A stretch of DNA of 64,000 nt from Bacillaceae bacterium IKA-2 (GCA_031761875.1 CP134492.1:3038001-3102000); one strand, 5' to 3'. Positions 25,993 to 35,537 are shown, counted from the first letter of the stretch. Numbers and translations are program-made. Notes: a model not told the origin generated them from the sequence alone.

Positions 25993-26658
25993 TTATTTTC
26001 GAAACAATGATTGTAAATTTTGTAATGCTTCTGAAGCAATAATTTCTTTACCATACTCTTGAATACGATAAATCGAAACTTCTGATTCAAAACCAAACTC
26101 AAGGATTTGACTTAAAATATCATCTTGTTTATCTTCAGTAAATTCGTTAGTAAACGACACAAACAAAAAGTATTCATTTTCAAAATGGTAAAGGGCATTA
26201 TGGAATCCTCTGACCCCAAAATTATGGCTTAAAGCGATTATATCCTCGAAATTATCAAAACCGATCACAACATCCAAGAGTTCTGGATCTTCATTCTCAC
26301 GACCCTTATGTTTATTTTTGACAAAATTTTCATCAAGTGAATCAACAATAGTATCATCTTCGTCAGTATTAATTTGGTCTTTAGAAATCGGGATTTCCAA
26401 CCTTACGTTACCATCGTTAATTTGACCTCTTGTAACGATGATCTCTAAACCTTTATCAAGAGCTTGAACTTGTATCCACAGAGGACCTTCTAGTTCAAAA
26501 TTTTCAGAATCATTTGCTTCGTTAATCATTTCAAAAAATAACTCTTCACCACGTTCACGATTATACCATATTTCTTCACGGTCGAAACCACGATGCTCGA
26601 TATCCTTGTACGTAATAAAGAACTTGATTGTTGACTCATTTAATCTTTCTATCTCCAT
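25993..26658 (-). CDS. mecA: Adaptor protein MecA
   Basis: A 221-aa ClpC adaptor with the usual two domains. The N-terminal target-binding part starts MEIERLNESTIKFFITYKDI and is followed by GFDREEIWYNRERGEELFFEM. A very acidic linker (about 105-125) joins it to the C-terminal ClpC-binding domain (YHFENEYFLFVSF). MecA delivers ComK and other proteins to ClpCP. The ribosome site AGAAGGGAGAGAA precedes the ATG. It is monocistronic as far as can be seen. Confidence 0.96.
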   Translation of the reverse strand: MEIERLNESTIKFFITYKDIEHRGFDREEIWYNRERGEELFFEMINEANDSENFELEGPLWIQVQALDKGLEIIVTRGQINDGNVRLEIPISKDQINTDEDDTIVDSLDENFVKNKHKGRENEDPELLDVVIGFDNFEDIIALSHNFGVRGFHNALYHFENEYFLFVSFTNEFTEDKQDDILSQILEFGFESEVSIYRIQEYGKEIIASEALQNLQSLFRK

Positions 26659-27118
26659 GATTTTTCTCTCCCTTCTGGTGAATTGAAATGGCGGAAGGGA
26701 ATATGATCCCCTGTTTAATAGCTCATTCTTTTCCCGTCATCTTTTTTCCCTTTAGAGTTTAACTGGTATTTAAAAAACTGATTTTAGGCTAGCTTATGAT
26801 TTAACTCCAGTTTTTCCTTTTCATATATTATACTTCTATTCTATGATAAATCAATTAAGAATGGAAATTATATGTTAAGCAAATTTATACAGTGATTTTG
26901 TTTATTACTTTTCAGAAAAAAGGAATGAATTACGTGATGAAATGATATGTTTAATTAATAAGTTGTCCTTTAATTTTAGCATTTATTTATTGCGTTTGTC
27001 ACCTTTCTAAACTTCCGCGTTCAAAAAGGAGGATAATTAGAGCCTCCGAAGAAATTCGCTCGCTTGATTGCTGAACTGTTTCTATTATAATATTCATGTC
27101 TAATCCTGAGGTGTGTCC
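26659..27118. other. 460-bp intergenic region
   Basis: AT-rich. The last 100 bp contain one arm of the GTTCAAAAAG repeat family. I see no open frame with a ribosome site and no clear riboswitch before the TerC-family gene. Confidence 0.7.
27019..27080. repeat. Dispersed GTTCAAAAAG-type repeat, left half
   Basis: Starts GTTCAAAAAGGAGGATAATT and continues AGAGCC, matching the arm of the 22918-23028 copy. The second arm is missing or eroded. Confidence 0.6.
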
Positions 27119-27793
27119 ATGAGTTTAGAAATTGATTTTTTAATTCCACTTTTAACAATTATTAGCATTGATATTGTCTTGGGTGGTGACAATGCAATTG
27201 TTGTTGCTCTGGCTTGTCGGAACTTGCCTACTAAAATTAGGAATAAAGCAATTATAATTGGGATTGGATTTGCTATTTTGGCAAGAGTCTCTTTAACGTT
27301 AATTGCTGTTTATTTACTTAATATTCCTTTGCTTATGGCTATTGGCGGAGCTAGTTTATTATATATTTCCTATCACCTTTTAACAGATTTGAATGATAGG
27401 CGAGACGTTCATGGTAAAACAACTCTTTTTGCGGCTATTAAGACGATTATTATTGCAGACCTTGTTATGGGCTTTGACAACATAATCGCAGTTGCTGGCG
27501 CAGCCGATGGCAACAAAACACTAGTCATAATCGGTTTATTAATATCTGTTCCGATTATCATTTGGGGTAGTAAATTAATTCTCTCTGCTATGGACCGGTT
27601 TCCAATAATCATTTATATAGGTGCAGGCATTTTAGCATATACTGCTACTAAAATGATTATCCATGAACCGTTGCTTGCATCGCTTTTTTCTAGCCACCCT
27701 TACATACCAGTTGCCATGCAACTGATTGTAATAGTTGTCGTTATTTTTTCTGGTTGGATGTCAAATCATCTGAAAGATACATCTGTAAACTAA
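27119..27793 (+). CDS. yjbE: TerC family integral membrane protein (YjbE)
   Basis: A 224-aa membrane protein with seven predicted helices. It has the TerC metal-binding signatures IDIVLGGDNAIVVALACRNLP and ADLVMGFDNIIAVAGAADGN, whose acidic residues lie in the membrane. TerC proteins such as YceF/YkoY support Mn2+ export, and B. subtilis YjbE is their paralogue. The ATG at 27119 follows GAGGTG at 5 nt; an in-frame GTG 6 bp earlier is part of that site. Convergent with spx, sharing a terminator, the same arrangement as yjbE next to spx in B. subtilis. Confidence 0.92.
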   Translation: MSLEIDFLIPLLTIISIDIVLGGDNAIVVALACRNLPTKIRNKAIIIGIGFAILARVSLTLIAVYLLNIPLLMAIGGASLLYISYHLLTDLNDRRDVHGKTTLFAAIKTIIIADLVMGFDNIIAVAGAADGNKTLVIIGLLISVPIIIWGSKLILSAMDRFPIIIYIGAGILAYTATKMIIHEPLLASLFSSHPYIPVAMQLIVIVVVIFSGWMSNHLKDTSVN

Positions 27794-27828
27794 AAAAGAG
27801 GCAGGCCTTGTCCGGCTGCCTCTTTTTT
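27792..27828. terminator. Bidirectional terminator between yjbE and spx
   Basis: AAAAAAGAGGCAG and CTGCCTCTTTTTT arms form a 13-bp stem with an 11-nt loop between convergent genes. Confidence 0.9.
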
Positions 27829-27837
27829 ATTATATGC

Positions 27838-28236
27838 TTACTCGTTTGCTGCCCTTTGTGCTTCTCTCAAGAAAAACGTTCTTACTTTACGTGGTAAGAA
27901 GCGACGAATTTCTGCTTCGTTATAACCTACTTGTAGTCGCTTTTGATCAAGAATAATTGGTCTTCGTAACAAACCTGGATTTTCACTAATAATTTTAAAC
28001 AATTGATGTAAAGATAAAGTCTCGACATCGACATTTAATTCTTGGAAAACTTTAGAACGAGTAGAAATAATCTCATCTGTTCCATCTTCAGTCATTCGAA
28101 CTACTTCTTTCACTTCTTCAATCGTTAGTGGTTCTGCAAAAATATTTCTCTCTACAAAATCAATATTATGTTCTTCTAACCACGCTTTTGCTTTTCTACA
28201 TGATGTACAACTTGGGGATGTATATAATGTTACCAT
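27838..28236 (-). CDS. spx: Transcriptional regulator Spx
   Basis: A 132-aa ArsC-fold protein that binds the RNA polymerase alpha subunit and redirects transcription in disulphide stress. The redox switch CTSC (C10, C13) and the RRPIILDQ motif with the conserved RPI are present. The C-terminus, EAQRAANE, is where ClpXP recognition occurs in B. subtilis. The ATG follows GGAGGGAG. Its adaptor gene spxH is in the same window. Confidence 0.97.
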   Translation of the reverse strand: MVTLYTSPSCTSCRKAKAWLEEHNIDFVERNIFAEPLTIEEVKEVVRMTEDGTDEIISTRSKVFQELNVDVETLSLHQLFKIISENPGLLRRPIILDQKRLQVGYNEAEIRRFLPRKVRTFFLREAQRAANE

Positions 28237-28548
28237 TTTACCAATTCTCCCTCCAACTTAACTTTTCATCTATTTTTATTTAATGAATGTATAGTCACTT
28301 GCTAGTCGATAATTAAATTATACAATAATTATTCTAATTTTAATACCCCTAATTGAAAATAAAATAAACAAATTTTATACACCTTGTACATAGTGAAAAC
28401 CTTATTGCTGCAGTGTTTATCTTTACCCCACTCTCTGATTATCTAAACTACTTAAATAAATTTAATAAAATTTTAAGTTGATTTCCTTTGCTTAAATGAG
28501 AAAAATATAGTATTTTATCGACATAAGATATCTTTTTTTACAAAAGAT

Positions 28549-28670
28549 AACAGTATAGATTTCATCATATCAATAATCTAGCCACATAAAACTATATCAA
28601 GTTGAAGATGTTTTAATTCAACTTGATTTAGTATCCTTGTGGCGCAAAATCTGAATGATGAAATCCATTA
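28549..28670. repeat. 122-bp nested palindrome, tandem copy 1
   Basis: The unit contains three nested inverted repeats: GATTTCATCAT / ATGATGAAATC at the outside, GCCACA / TGTGGC, and ATCAAGTTGAA / TTCAACTTGAT at the centre. It could fold into one long interrupted hairpin in RNA or a cruciform in DNA. The copy differs from the next by one visible base. Confidence 0.95.
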
Positions 28671-28792
28671 AACAGTATAGATTTCATCATATCAATAATC
28701 TAGCCACATAAAACTATATCAAGTTGAAGATGTTTTAATTCAACTTGATGTAGTATCCTTGTGGCGCAAAATCTGAATGATGAAATCCATTA
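28671..28792. repeat. 122-bp nested palindrome, tandem copy 2
   Basis: An almost exact direct repeat of the preceding 122 bp, followed by eight bases that begin a third unit (AACAGTAT). It ends about 50 bp before the start codon of the membrane-fusion protein gene. Confidence 0.95.
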
Positions 28793-28844
28793 AACAGTAT
28801 GATAAAATTCATTCCAGTACGAAAAACTTTAGGAGATGAATATA

Positions 28845-30074
28845 TTGAAACGACTTGCTCAAATTACCTCTTCCTTATTATTTATATTTTTAATTGCATG
28901 TTCTACTGAAGATATAACCAGCGAAACAACTGCCGAACAGCAAACCCCCGTAGAAGTAGCATCAGCCCAAGAAATTAACTTAGAACAAAAACTAGAACTT
29001 TCAGGACAAGCTTTTCCAAGTGCGGTCATTCCTTTATTTACGCCAACTCCACTCACTGTAATTGAAGTTATCGGAAAAGTCGGTGATAAAGTAAAAATTG
29101 GTGATAATATCTTAAAACTAGATCAAGAACTAGTGAGAGGTCAAGCTAGTCAAGCTCAAAAAGCTGTTGAAGAGTTAGAAAAAGGGATCACAGCAGCCAA
29201 AGAATTACAAAAAAATGTCCAAATTGGTACAGAGCAAGTCAAAAAATTACAACAAGAAATCCAAACTTCAATAAATCAATCTAGAGAACTTATCAACTCT
29301 ATTGACAATCCAGATGAAGATCTACAAGATCTACCTTTACTGGGAATTATTCAGCAATCTTTAGAAATATCGTTAAAACAAGCAGAACTTTCTCAAGTTG
29401 CAGGTCAAGTAAGTAGCCTACCGCAAGTAAATGTAAGAGATTTAGAAATGCAACTTGATATAGCTAAACAAAACGTACAACAAGCACAAAAAGCAGTTGA
29501 ATCTACAACGATAACATCCCCAATTGCTGGAACAATTTCTGAAATAAATGTAACTGAAAATCAAATAGCTCCTCCTAATACCGCTCTAGTAACTGTTGTT
29601 GATTTAAATCCAATTATCGCCACATTCTATGTTAATAGTTACCAGGTAGCTCAGTTAAAGGAATCTATGACTGCGACACTTACCGTTGATGGCTTAGTTG
29701 AGGAAATCAAAAGTACAATTCAAACGGTTTCACCAACGATAAATCCGCAAAATAACCTATTTAAGGTAGAGATAGCTATTCAAAACGATGCAAAATCAAT
29801 AAAAGGTGGGATGCGGATAACCGCTCTAATCGATCTGGGTGGGATTGAAAAAGCTACGGTTATTCCAATCGATAGTGTTCTTTATGATGAAAACTCTCCA
29901 TACGTTTTTTTAGCAAAAAATGGGGTTGTCGCGCGTCAAAATGTTGTTTTGGGAATCAGAAGTGATGATGTCATTGAAGTACATGAAGGAATTACTAAGG
30001 ATGATTTAGTCGTCACTAGAGGAAAAGAACGACTAACTGATGGGGCAGAAATTACTGTTCGAAACGAGGATTAA
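28845..30074 (+). CDS. RND efflux membrane-fusion lipoprotein (HlyD/AcrA family)
   Basis: A periplasmic-adaptor-type subunit of about 409 aa, in this Gram-positive anchored to the outer face of the membrane. A lipoprotein signal peptide with lipobox LIAC precedes a biotinyl-lipoyl-like hairpin (VIGKVGDKVKIGDNILKL, then STTITSPIAGTISEINVTEN). A coiled coil of about 110 residues rich in Q and K lies between, and a beta-barrel follows. The ATG at 28836 abuts AGGAG, so the TTG at 28845, 7 nt away, is the likely start. Coupled by one base to the RND pump gene. It has no counterpart at this place in B. subtilis. Confidence 0.92.
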   Translation: MKRLAQITSSLLFIFLIACSTEDITSETTAEQQTPVEVASAQEINLEQKLELSGQAFPSAVIPLFTPTPLTVIEVIGKVGDKVKIGDNILKLDQELVRGQASQAQKAVEELEKGITAAKELQKNVQIGTEQVKKLQQEIQTSINQSRELINSIDNPDEDLQDLPLLGIIQQSLEISLKQAELSQVAGQVSSLPQVNVRDLEMQLDIAKQNVQQAQKAVESTTITSPIAGTISEINVTENQIAPPNTALVTVVDLNPIIATFYVNSYQVAQLKESMTATLTVDGLVEEIKSTIQTVSPTINPQNNLFKVEIAIQNDAKSIKGGMRITALIDLGGIEKATVIPIDSVLYDENSPYVFLAKNGVVARQNVVLGIRSDDVIEVHEGITKDDLVVTRGKERLTDGAEITVRNED

Positions 30075-30075
30075 T

Positions 30076-33000
30076 ATGAAAATCGCTAAATTATCGGTAC
30101 TAAGGCCAGTAGCTATGGCTATGGTTATTGGCTTAATTATAATTTTAGGAATTGTCTCTTTACGAAATCTACCGGTAGATTTATTTCCAGAATTAACATT
30201 TCCAGTTGCGGCAGTGACAGTTACATATGAAGGTGCTGGTCCAGAAGAAATCGAGCAGCTTATTACAAGACCAATTGAAGAAATCATGTCTAGTATTCCG
30301 AACGTTGAATCTGTTTCTTCAACATCAAGGACTGGTGGAGCGCTAATACTCGTTTCCTTTAACTGGGGAACAGATATGGACTTTGCCACTCTTAATATGC
30401 GGGAACGACTAGATTTAATTCGAGACGGTCTACCTAGGGAAGTCCCAATGCCGATGGTGCTTCGTTTTGATCCAAGTCTATTACCAATCACTCAACTTGC
30501 CATTACAGAGCCTAACGGAGATCTAATTGTCGCAAAAAAAATTGTTGAAAATGAAATAAAACCATTATTGGACTCTATTGATGGTGTTGCTGCGGTTACA
30601 GTTGAGGGTGGTACTGAACAGGAAATCCAACTGCTTGTCGATCCTAACAAACTGAGTAGTTATGGGGTTAGTTTATCGCAGCTCCAACAGATTATTGGTA
30701 GTGAAAATTTAAATATACCTGGTGGCTCATTAGAAGATCAAAATCAAAATTTACCAATCCGGATCACCAGTCAATTTACATCTATTTATGATTTAGAAAC
30801 GCTACCGATTCCAACTAATCAAGGGACGATCCCGCTCGGAACGTTAGTAGAGATTAAAGACACAACAAAACCAGTCTCACAAGTAAGTTACTTAAACGGC
30901 CAACCAAGTGTAGGGCTATCAATCCTTAAAGCTTCTGGGGCTAATACTGTAACGGTTTCCAGAGCAGTCAATAAGCGCCTAGATGAAATTAAAAAGAACT
31001 TGCCCGCTGGCGTTGAAGTTAAAGCAATTTTTGATCAAAGTAAGTTTATTGAACAATCAATTAGTGCTGTTGCTTGGAATATGCTATTAGGTAGTATTTT
31101 GGCCGGAGCAGTTTTATTTTTATTCTTAAGGAACTTCCGCAGCACTCTCATTATTGGTTTATCAATTCCAATTTCGATTATTACCACTTTCTTATTTATG
31201 TATTTTAGCGGTCTAACTCTTAATGTGTTAACTTTAGGTGGACTTGCATTAGGAATCGGAATGATGGTTGATAACTCTATAGTTATTTTGGAAAATATCT
31301 ACCGTTTACGTGCAAAGGGGTATTCATTGAAAGATGCTGCCATTGAAGGCACAAGCGAGATCGGTGGGGCGATTGTTGCCTCGACCCTGACAACGGTTGT
31401 CGTATTCTTACCAATTGTCTTTGTTGAGGGCCTCGCAGCGCAACTTTTTAAGCCGTTAGCATTAAGTATTGCATTTTCATTGTTAGCTAGTCTTTTTACG
31501 GCATTAATTATCGTGCCACTACTTTCTTCAACATTTATGAAAGTCAGTGATGAAGAGTCGACTTTCCAACAGGGCTTTACGAAAATGACACTTTGGTATC
31601 GGCGCGTCCTACAAAAAGTTTTAAGACGCCCAAAAATAACGGTCTTGGCAACATTTTTATTATTTTCAGCTTCTTTTGGTTTAGTTCCTTTTATTGGTCA
31701 AGAGTTTTTACCTGCTCAGGACCAAGGATTTATTGGTATTGATTCAAGATTACCAGCAGGAAGTTCCTTAGACGCTACCTATGAAATGGTCAAAGACATT
31801 GATCAAATTCTTGAAGGTATTGATGAAATTGACTTAGCTTATGTAACTGTCGGCGGGACTGATAACTTCTCGTTCGCAGCTGGCACCCAAACAAATCGGG
31901 CTAACTATGTTATCTTATTGAAAGATTTATCGAAGCGAAACCTAAGCGATACGGCTGTAGCCGAAAATATTCGAAAACAGTTAATCAACATTCCCAATGC
32001 CCAAATCCAAGTGTCGGCTAGTGATTCTGGATTTATAGGTGATCCTGTCTCAATCACAATAAAAGGAGCCGATATTGAAACGTTACAAAATCTATCTAAG
32101 GAGGTTATCGCGCTCATCTCAGAAGTAAAAGGTGTGCGAGAACCATCCTCAAATTTCTCAACAGGAAATCCTGAAGTTACCGTTACTATTAATCGGGAAC
32201 GGGCACAAACCTATGGAATTGGAAGCGCACAAGTTGCCTCAACAATCAACGATGCAACAAGAGGACTTATTTCGACTCGAATAGCACGCAGTGGCGATGA
32301 AATTGATGTCCGCTTAGTTGTTGAGGACCGCTATACAAGCTCTATCGAAAACTTGTCACAGTTATTAATTGATACACCTACTGGAGAAAAAATCCCTCTC
32401 AATGAGATTGCACAAATACAACGAGACCAAGGACCTGATCAAATTCGACGCCAGGACCGCTTGCGGGAGGTTACTGTAAATGCTTCTATTTTAGATCGTG
32501 ATTTAGGTAGTATTATTGATGATATTGAAAAAATATTACGAGAAGAAATGTCTCTCCCTACTGGTTATCGAATTTCTTTTGGTGGTCAAAATGAACAAAT
32601 GCAAGATGCCTTTTTCAAGTTAGGAGGCGCAATTGCCTTAGCAGTTGTCCTAGTTTATATGGTAATGGCAGCACGATTCGAATCTTTTTTCTACCCATTC
32701 ATTATCATGTTTTCTGTTCCTGTAACAGTTATTGGGATATTAGTAGGGCTTTTCATTACTAGTCAGCCGCTCGGTGTCGGTTCTCTTGTTGGGATCCTAA
32801 TCTTGACAGGTATTGTCGTAAACAACGCGATCGTTTTGATTGATTACATTAATACACTCAAAGCGAAAGGTATTGAAACTTATGAAGCGATTTTAGAAGC
32901 AGGTCCGACACGCTTAAGACCTATTTTAATGACTGCTTTAACTACGATACTCGGCTTAATTCCGTTGACATTGGGATTTGGTGAAGGAACTGAAATCCAG

Positions 33001-33132
33001 CAACCGATGGCAATCGTTATTGTCTTCGGCTTAAGCTTTGCAACATTTATTACGCTCGTTTTAATTCCGTCTATTTACCTTATTTTTGATCGATGGAAAG
33101 AAAAAAGAAGAATAAAAAAACTTGAAATATGA
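30076..33132 (+). CDS. RND family multidrug/lipid efflux pump (AcrB-like)
   Basis: A 1018-aa proton-driven exporter. It has the twelve-helix RND layout: one helix at the N-terminus, an extracellular loop to about 330, helices 2-6, a second loop, and helices 7-12. Family motifs are LPVDLFPELTFPV, GGLALGIGMMVDNSIVILENIYR (with the TM4 aspartate pair of the proton relay) and LTGIVVNNAIVLIDYINTL. Start ATG one base after the adaptor stop codon with an upstream GAGGA. A longer frame back to 30040 only overlaps the adaptor gene. The substrate cannot be told; relatives such as SwrC in B. subtilis export surfactin. Confidence 0.95.
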   Translation: MKIAKLSVLRPVAMAMVIGLIIILGIVSLRNLPVDLFPELTFPVAAVTVTYEGAGPEEIEQLITRPIEEIMSSIPNVESVSSTSRTGGALILVSFNWGTDMDFATLNMRERLDLIRDGLPREVPMPMVLRFDPSLLPITQLAITEPNGDLIVAKKIVENEIKPLLDSIDGVAAVTVEGGTEQEIQLLVDPNKLSSYGVSLSQLQQIIGSENLNIPGGSLEDQNQNLPIRITSQFTSIYDLETLPIPTNQGTIPLGTLVEIKDTTKPVSQVSYLNGQPSVGLSILKASGANTVTVSRAVNKRLDEIKKNLPAGVEVKAIFDQSKFIEQSISAVAWNMLLGSILAGAVLFLFLRNFRSTLIIGLSIPISIITTFLFMYFSGLTLNVLTLGGLALGIGMMVDNSIVILENIYRLRAKGYSLKDAAIEGTSEIGGAIVASTLTTVVVFLPIVFVEGLAAQLFKPLALSIAFSLLASLFTALIIVPLLSSTFMKVSDEESTFQQGFTKMTLWYRRVLQKVLRRPKITVLATFLLFSASFGLVPFIGQEFLPAQDQGFIGIDSRLPAGSSLDATYEMVKDIDQILEGIDEIDLAYVTVGGTDNFSFAAGTQTNRANYVILLKDLSKRNLSDTAVAENIRKQLINIPNAQIQVSASDSGFIGDPVSITIKGADIETLQNLSKEVIALISEVKGVREPSSNFSTGNPEVTVTINRERAQTYGIGSAQVASTINDATRGLISTRIARSGDEIDVRLVVEDRYTSSIENLSQLLIDTPTGEKIPLNEIAQIQRDQGPDQIRRQDRLREVTVNASILDRDLGSIIDDIEKILREEMSLPTGYRISFGGQNEQMQDAFFKLGGAIALAVVLVYMVMAARFESFFYPFIIMFSVPVTVIGILVGLFITSQPLGVGSLVGILILTGIVVNNAIVLIDYINTLKAKGIETYEAILEAGPTRLRPILMTALTTILGLIPLTLGFGEGTEIQQPMAIVIVFGLSFATFITLVLIPSIYLIFDRWKEKRRIKKLEI

Positions 33133-33133
33133 T

Positions 33134-33298
33134 AAGAAAAGCGGAAGGTGCCTGCTTATTGGCGACAAGCACTGGAAGGCCGACAAGTTGCGGTCTGAAC
33201 TTTGACCGCAATTGACGGTCTGAAGTGATCGAGCCGATGGCACATGGAGCTAGACAAGGAAAAGCGCAAGGTGCCTGCTTATCGGCGACAAGCGGAAG
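33134..33298. repeat. Dispersed GC-rich repeat (GAAAAGCG ... GAGCTAGACA), one copy plus a partial copy
   Basis: Begins AAGAAAAGCGGAAGGTGCCT and ends GGAGCTAGACAAGG. A second partial unit with GGAAAAGCGCAAGGTGCCTG follows directly. The internal GCGGTCTGAACTTTGACCGC is a palindrome. The same element is at 52371-52506. Both follow the 3' end of a plus-strand gene. Confidence 0.85.
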
Positions 33299-33333
33299 AA
33301 AAGGATGGCTTCGGTTTAGAAGCCATCCTTAAT
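33299..33333. terminator. Terminator hairpin between the RND gene and the 42-codon gene
   Basis: AAGGATGGCTTC and GAAGCCATCCTT form a perfect 12-bp stem with a 6-nt loop. T tracts are short, but position between convergent genes fits. Confidence 0.7.
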
Positions 33334-33335
33334 TG

Positions 33336-33464
33336 TTATGCAGTTGTCTTTGATTGAGAAATTGGTTTGCTTCCACGATTTGGTTTCCAGCTGGGGAATT
33401 TCTTTTTCAACAAGTCTCTCCACAGCTCTCTTTTAGTTTTGCGTTTTTTTTCTTTCCCTTTCAT
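33336..33464 (-). CDS. Very basic 42-aa protein, function unknown
   Basis: A short frame with a strong ribosome site (AAAGGAAGGTG, 6 nt before the ATG at 33464) and a hairpin after the stop. The product starts MKGKEKKRKTKRELWRDLLK and is rich in K, R, W and P; roughly 40 percent of residues are basic. No membrane segment. Such charge suggests nucleic-acid or ribosome binding, or association with an acidic surface. I do not recognise a family. It sits between the RND operon and yjbC. Confidence 0.6.
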   Translation of the reverse strand: MKGKEKKRKTKRELWRDLLKKKFPSWKPNRGSKPISQSKTTA

Positions 33465-33520
33465 AACAGACACCTTCCTTTACAAATTTTTATAACTTTA
33501 GTAAAGAGGCTAGAGAATAT

Positions 33521-33565
33521 GTTCAAAAATTATAGCTGTTGGCTTTAATTATCCTCTTTTTGAAC
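33521..33565. repeat. Dispersed GTTCAAAAAG-type repeat, short copy
   Basis: 45 bp with ends GTTCAAAAA and TTTTTGAAC and the inner ATTATCCTC of the family. Lies between the 42-codon gene and yjbC. Confidence 0.6.
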
Positions 33566-33585
33566 ATGCATTTAGAGAATTTACT

Positions 33586-34137
33586 CTAATCCTCTTCGTC
33601 ATTATAAGAAAGGACTTCATCTACATCTTGATACGCTTCTCCGTACAATTGTTTATCCTTGTACGTGTGAATGGTTTTGTACGTTTGTTTCATTTTTTCA
33701 TAAATGGTTTCCTCATTCTCTTCTTTTGGAGACCAATACAATATTTCCAACTCATTGATTTCTTTTGTTGCAAGCGAGCGGCGCCGATAACCAATCGACT
33801 TTGCGTGATGAAACCCTTCTCGTTCATAAAATTTTTGTCTTTTCTCACTATCTGTGTCTTCATAATCGATAGGTTCTACCTCTAGTATAATCGATTTTTG
33901 TTTATTTTTAAGCTTATTTAAGATTTTTTTTCCTAAACCTTGACCTCTTGCTGCCTTTGATACAAATAAATAATCAATAAAAATAAAATCTGCCATTTCG
34001 ACATACATCAATACATGGTATGGACCCTCATCTTTATAGTAAATATCGCCTTTATCCTCTAGTAACAACTCCATATGCTTTTGTGATTTCATTTCCTCAA
34101 TTGGAAAATATTGATTAAGCTTTTCGTACCAATTCAT
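33586..34137 (-). CDS. yjbC: GNAT family acetyltransferase YjbC
   Basis: A 183-aa protein with a GCN5-type acetyl-CoA-binding core. The VSKAARGQGLGKKILNKL segment is motif A (R-x-x-G-x-G), after a FIDYLFV strand and before ILEVEP and the FYEREGFH motif. A charged C-terminal tail follows (YKDKQLYGEAYQDVDEVL). It corresponds to B. subtilis YjbC, which is cotranscribed with spx there; here the RND operon separates them. The ATG is preceded by a weak GGAGGCTAAC. The substrate is unknown. Confidence 0.88.
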   Translation of the reverse strand: MNWYEKLNQYFPIEEMKSQKHMELLLEDKGDIYYKDEGPYHVLMYVEMADFIFIDYLFVSKAARGQGLGKKILNKLKNKQKSIILEVEPIDYEDTDSEKRQKFYEREGFHHAKSIGYRRRSLATKEINELEILYWSPKEENEETIYEKMKQTYKTIHTYKDKQLYGEAYQDVDEVLSYNDEED

Positions 34138-34310
34138 GTTAGCCTCCGACTTTGGTAACTACTTTTTTTATTATGTCTTTCTTATAGTATATGCTTAATT
34201 GACTATTTGTTAAACCAACTCATGTCCTATTTCACTAATTCCCTAAAAAAGATTGTCAAAACAGGAAATATTATTAGTTCCGTTTGACAACTTTTTGAAC
34301 TTTATTGAAC

Positions 34311-35516
34311 TTATTCCATTTTGTGATTTACGTTCGGCGTATACCTATTTCCTGCATTCCATAGCAAGAACTCATTAATATTATTTTCTTTAAGAGCACG
34401 AATTTGCGCTTCTACTTCTTCTTTACCATAAACAAGATAATTTCCTCGACCTAAGTAACTAGCAGTAAAGTCTTGAATCCATGGCCTTGAAGTAGGCGGA
34501 TTTTCTAACTGTGCTAACACTTTATTTTCAACTTTTGCATATTCATTTACAATCTCGTATGGCTGTAAATCTGGCTTAGCTATCCCAAAATAAGAAGTCC
34601 AATGGCTCGGATATATCATTGATGAAATAACATCGACATTTTCTGAGATCCGTGAAAAGTTTTGGCCAATACCTGGCGCTTCTGAAATAGTTGCTGCATA
34701 ACCGAATATATCAACAGAAACATCAACATCATAATGCTCTAGTTTCTCTTTTGCATACGCAACAAAATCGGTTACAGCATCGACTCGCCTTGTAACATTG
34801 TCACGAGCTTCATCGCTATAATCACCTAAGTCGTATGTCAATTCTTCATCTCTTCTTTCAAAACCTTCTGGAAAGCGGACGTAATCAAATTGAATTTCTC
34901 TAAAACCAAGCTTTGCTGCTTTGATCGCAATGTCGACATTGTAATCCCAAACTTCTTTCAAGAATGGATTAACAAATGCTTCATTACGACGGTTTTTCCA
35001 AACTTTACCATTTTCAGTAAATGATAAATCAGGACGCAATTCAGCAAGAACCGTATCTTTAAAAACAACAATCCTGGCTATTGGATAAATTTGTTCTTCT
35101 TCAAGACGCTTCATCATTTCCTCAGTATCTTTAATGTAACGCTTACTAATGTCAAAAAATGGTGAATCCTCATCAGTTCGATACGTTAAGTATCCAAAAT
35201 CATCTTTAATATCAATAACCATGGCATTCAAATCAGTATTTCCAAGGAGCTCGATCAGGGTTTCAAACCTTTCCCCTCCAGCAGAATGTCCAGTTACATA
35301 AATTCCACGCACTGCATCCGGATACTCAAAGTCAAATCCTGATTGAAATGTAAATCTCATTAGTCTTTCAGGTAGTTCTGGTTGTCGTAATTCTGTCATT
35401 TTTAAAGCATGTTCAGTGGCAGTTTTTTGAGTTTCTGAATAGGTTACCTCTGCTCCGAAACTTACTGTGTATACAAAAAATAATATTGTTAATAATTTAA
35501 GTAATTGTTTCCCCAT
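34311..35516 (-). CDS. Exported putative glycoside hydrolase (DUF4015 family)
   Basis: A 401-aa protein with a signal peptide (KQLLKLLTILFFVYTVSFG) and the TIM-barrel-like DUF4015 domain. Family segments are RGIYVTGHSAGG, NAMVIDIKDDFGYLTY, YPIARIVVFKD, FREIQFDYVRFPEG and VSVDIFGYAA. Conserved acidic residues in IDIKDD, QFDYVRFP and VDIFG are candidate catalytic residues. It may cut a cell-surface or extracellular polysaccharide. The ATG lies 16 nt after a weak GAGG. It is 21 bp after a small HTH gene, so the pair may be cotranscribed. Confidence 0.88.
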   Translation of the reverse strand: MGKQLLKLLTILFFVYTVSFGAEVTYSETQKTATEHALKMTELRQPELPERLMRFTFQSGFDFEYPDAVRGIYVTGHSAGGERFETLIELLGNTDLNAMVIDIKDDFGYLTYRTDEDSPFFDISKRYIKDTEEMMKRLEEEQIYPIARIVVFKDTVLAELRPDLSFTENGKVWKNRRNEAFVNPFLKEVWDYNVDIAIKAAKLGFREIQFDYVRFPEGFERRDEELTYDLGDYSDEARDNVTRRVDAVTDFVAYAKEKLEHYDVDVSVDIFGYAATISEAPGIGQNFSRISENVDVISSMIYPSHWTSYFGIAKPDLQPYEIVNEYAKVENKVLAQLENPPTSRPWIQDFTASYLGRGNYLVYGKEEVEAQIRALKENNINEFLLWNAGNRYTPNVNHKME

Positions 35517-35537
35517 TGTGTCAAAACCTCAATTCAA

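Larger units (their letters stand above)
28237..28844. other. 608-bp intergenic region between spx and the RND operon
   Basis: The half nearest spx is plain AT-rich DNA. The half nearest the efflux genes is filled by two copies of a 122-bp repeat. No protein gene or tRNA is seen. Confidence 0.8.

Noticed and set aside
28549-28800. CRISPR array
   Set aside because: There are only two 122-bp copies in direct contact without spacers, and no cas genes.
30033-30491. Antisense frame of 152 codons at the RND gene start
   Set aside because: It reads against the conserved RND N-terminus; repeated S/I/G-rich translation is typical of antisense noise.
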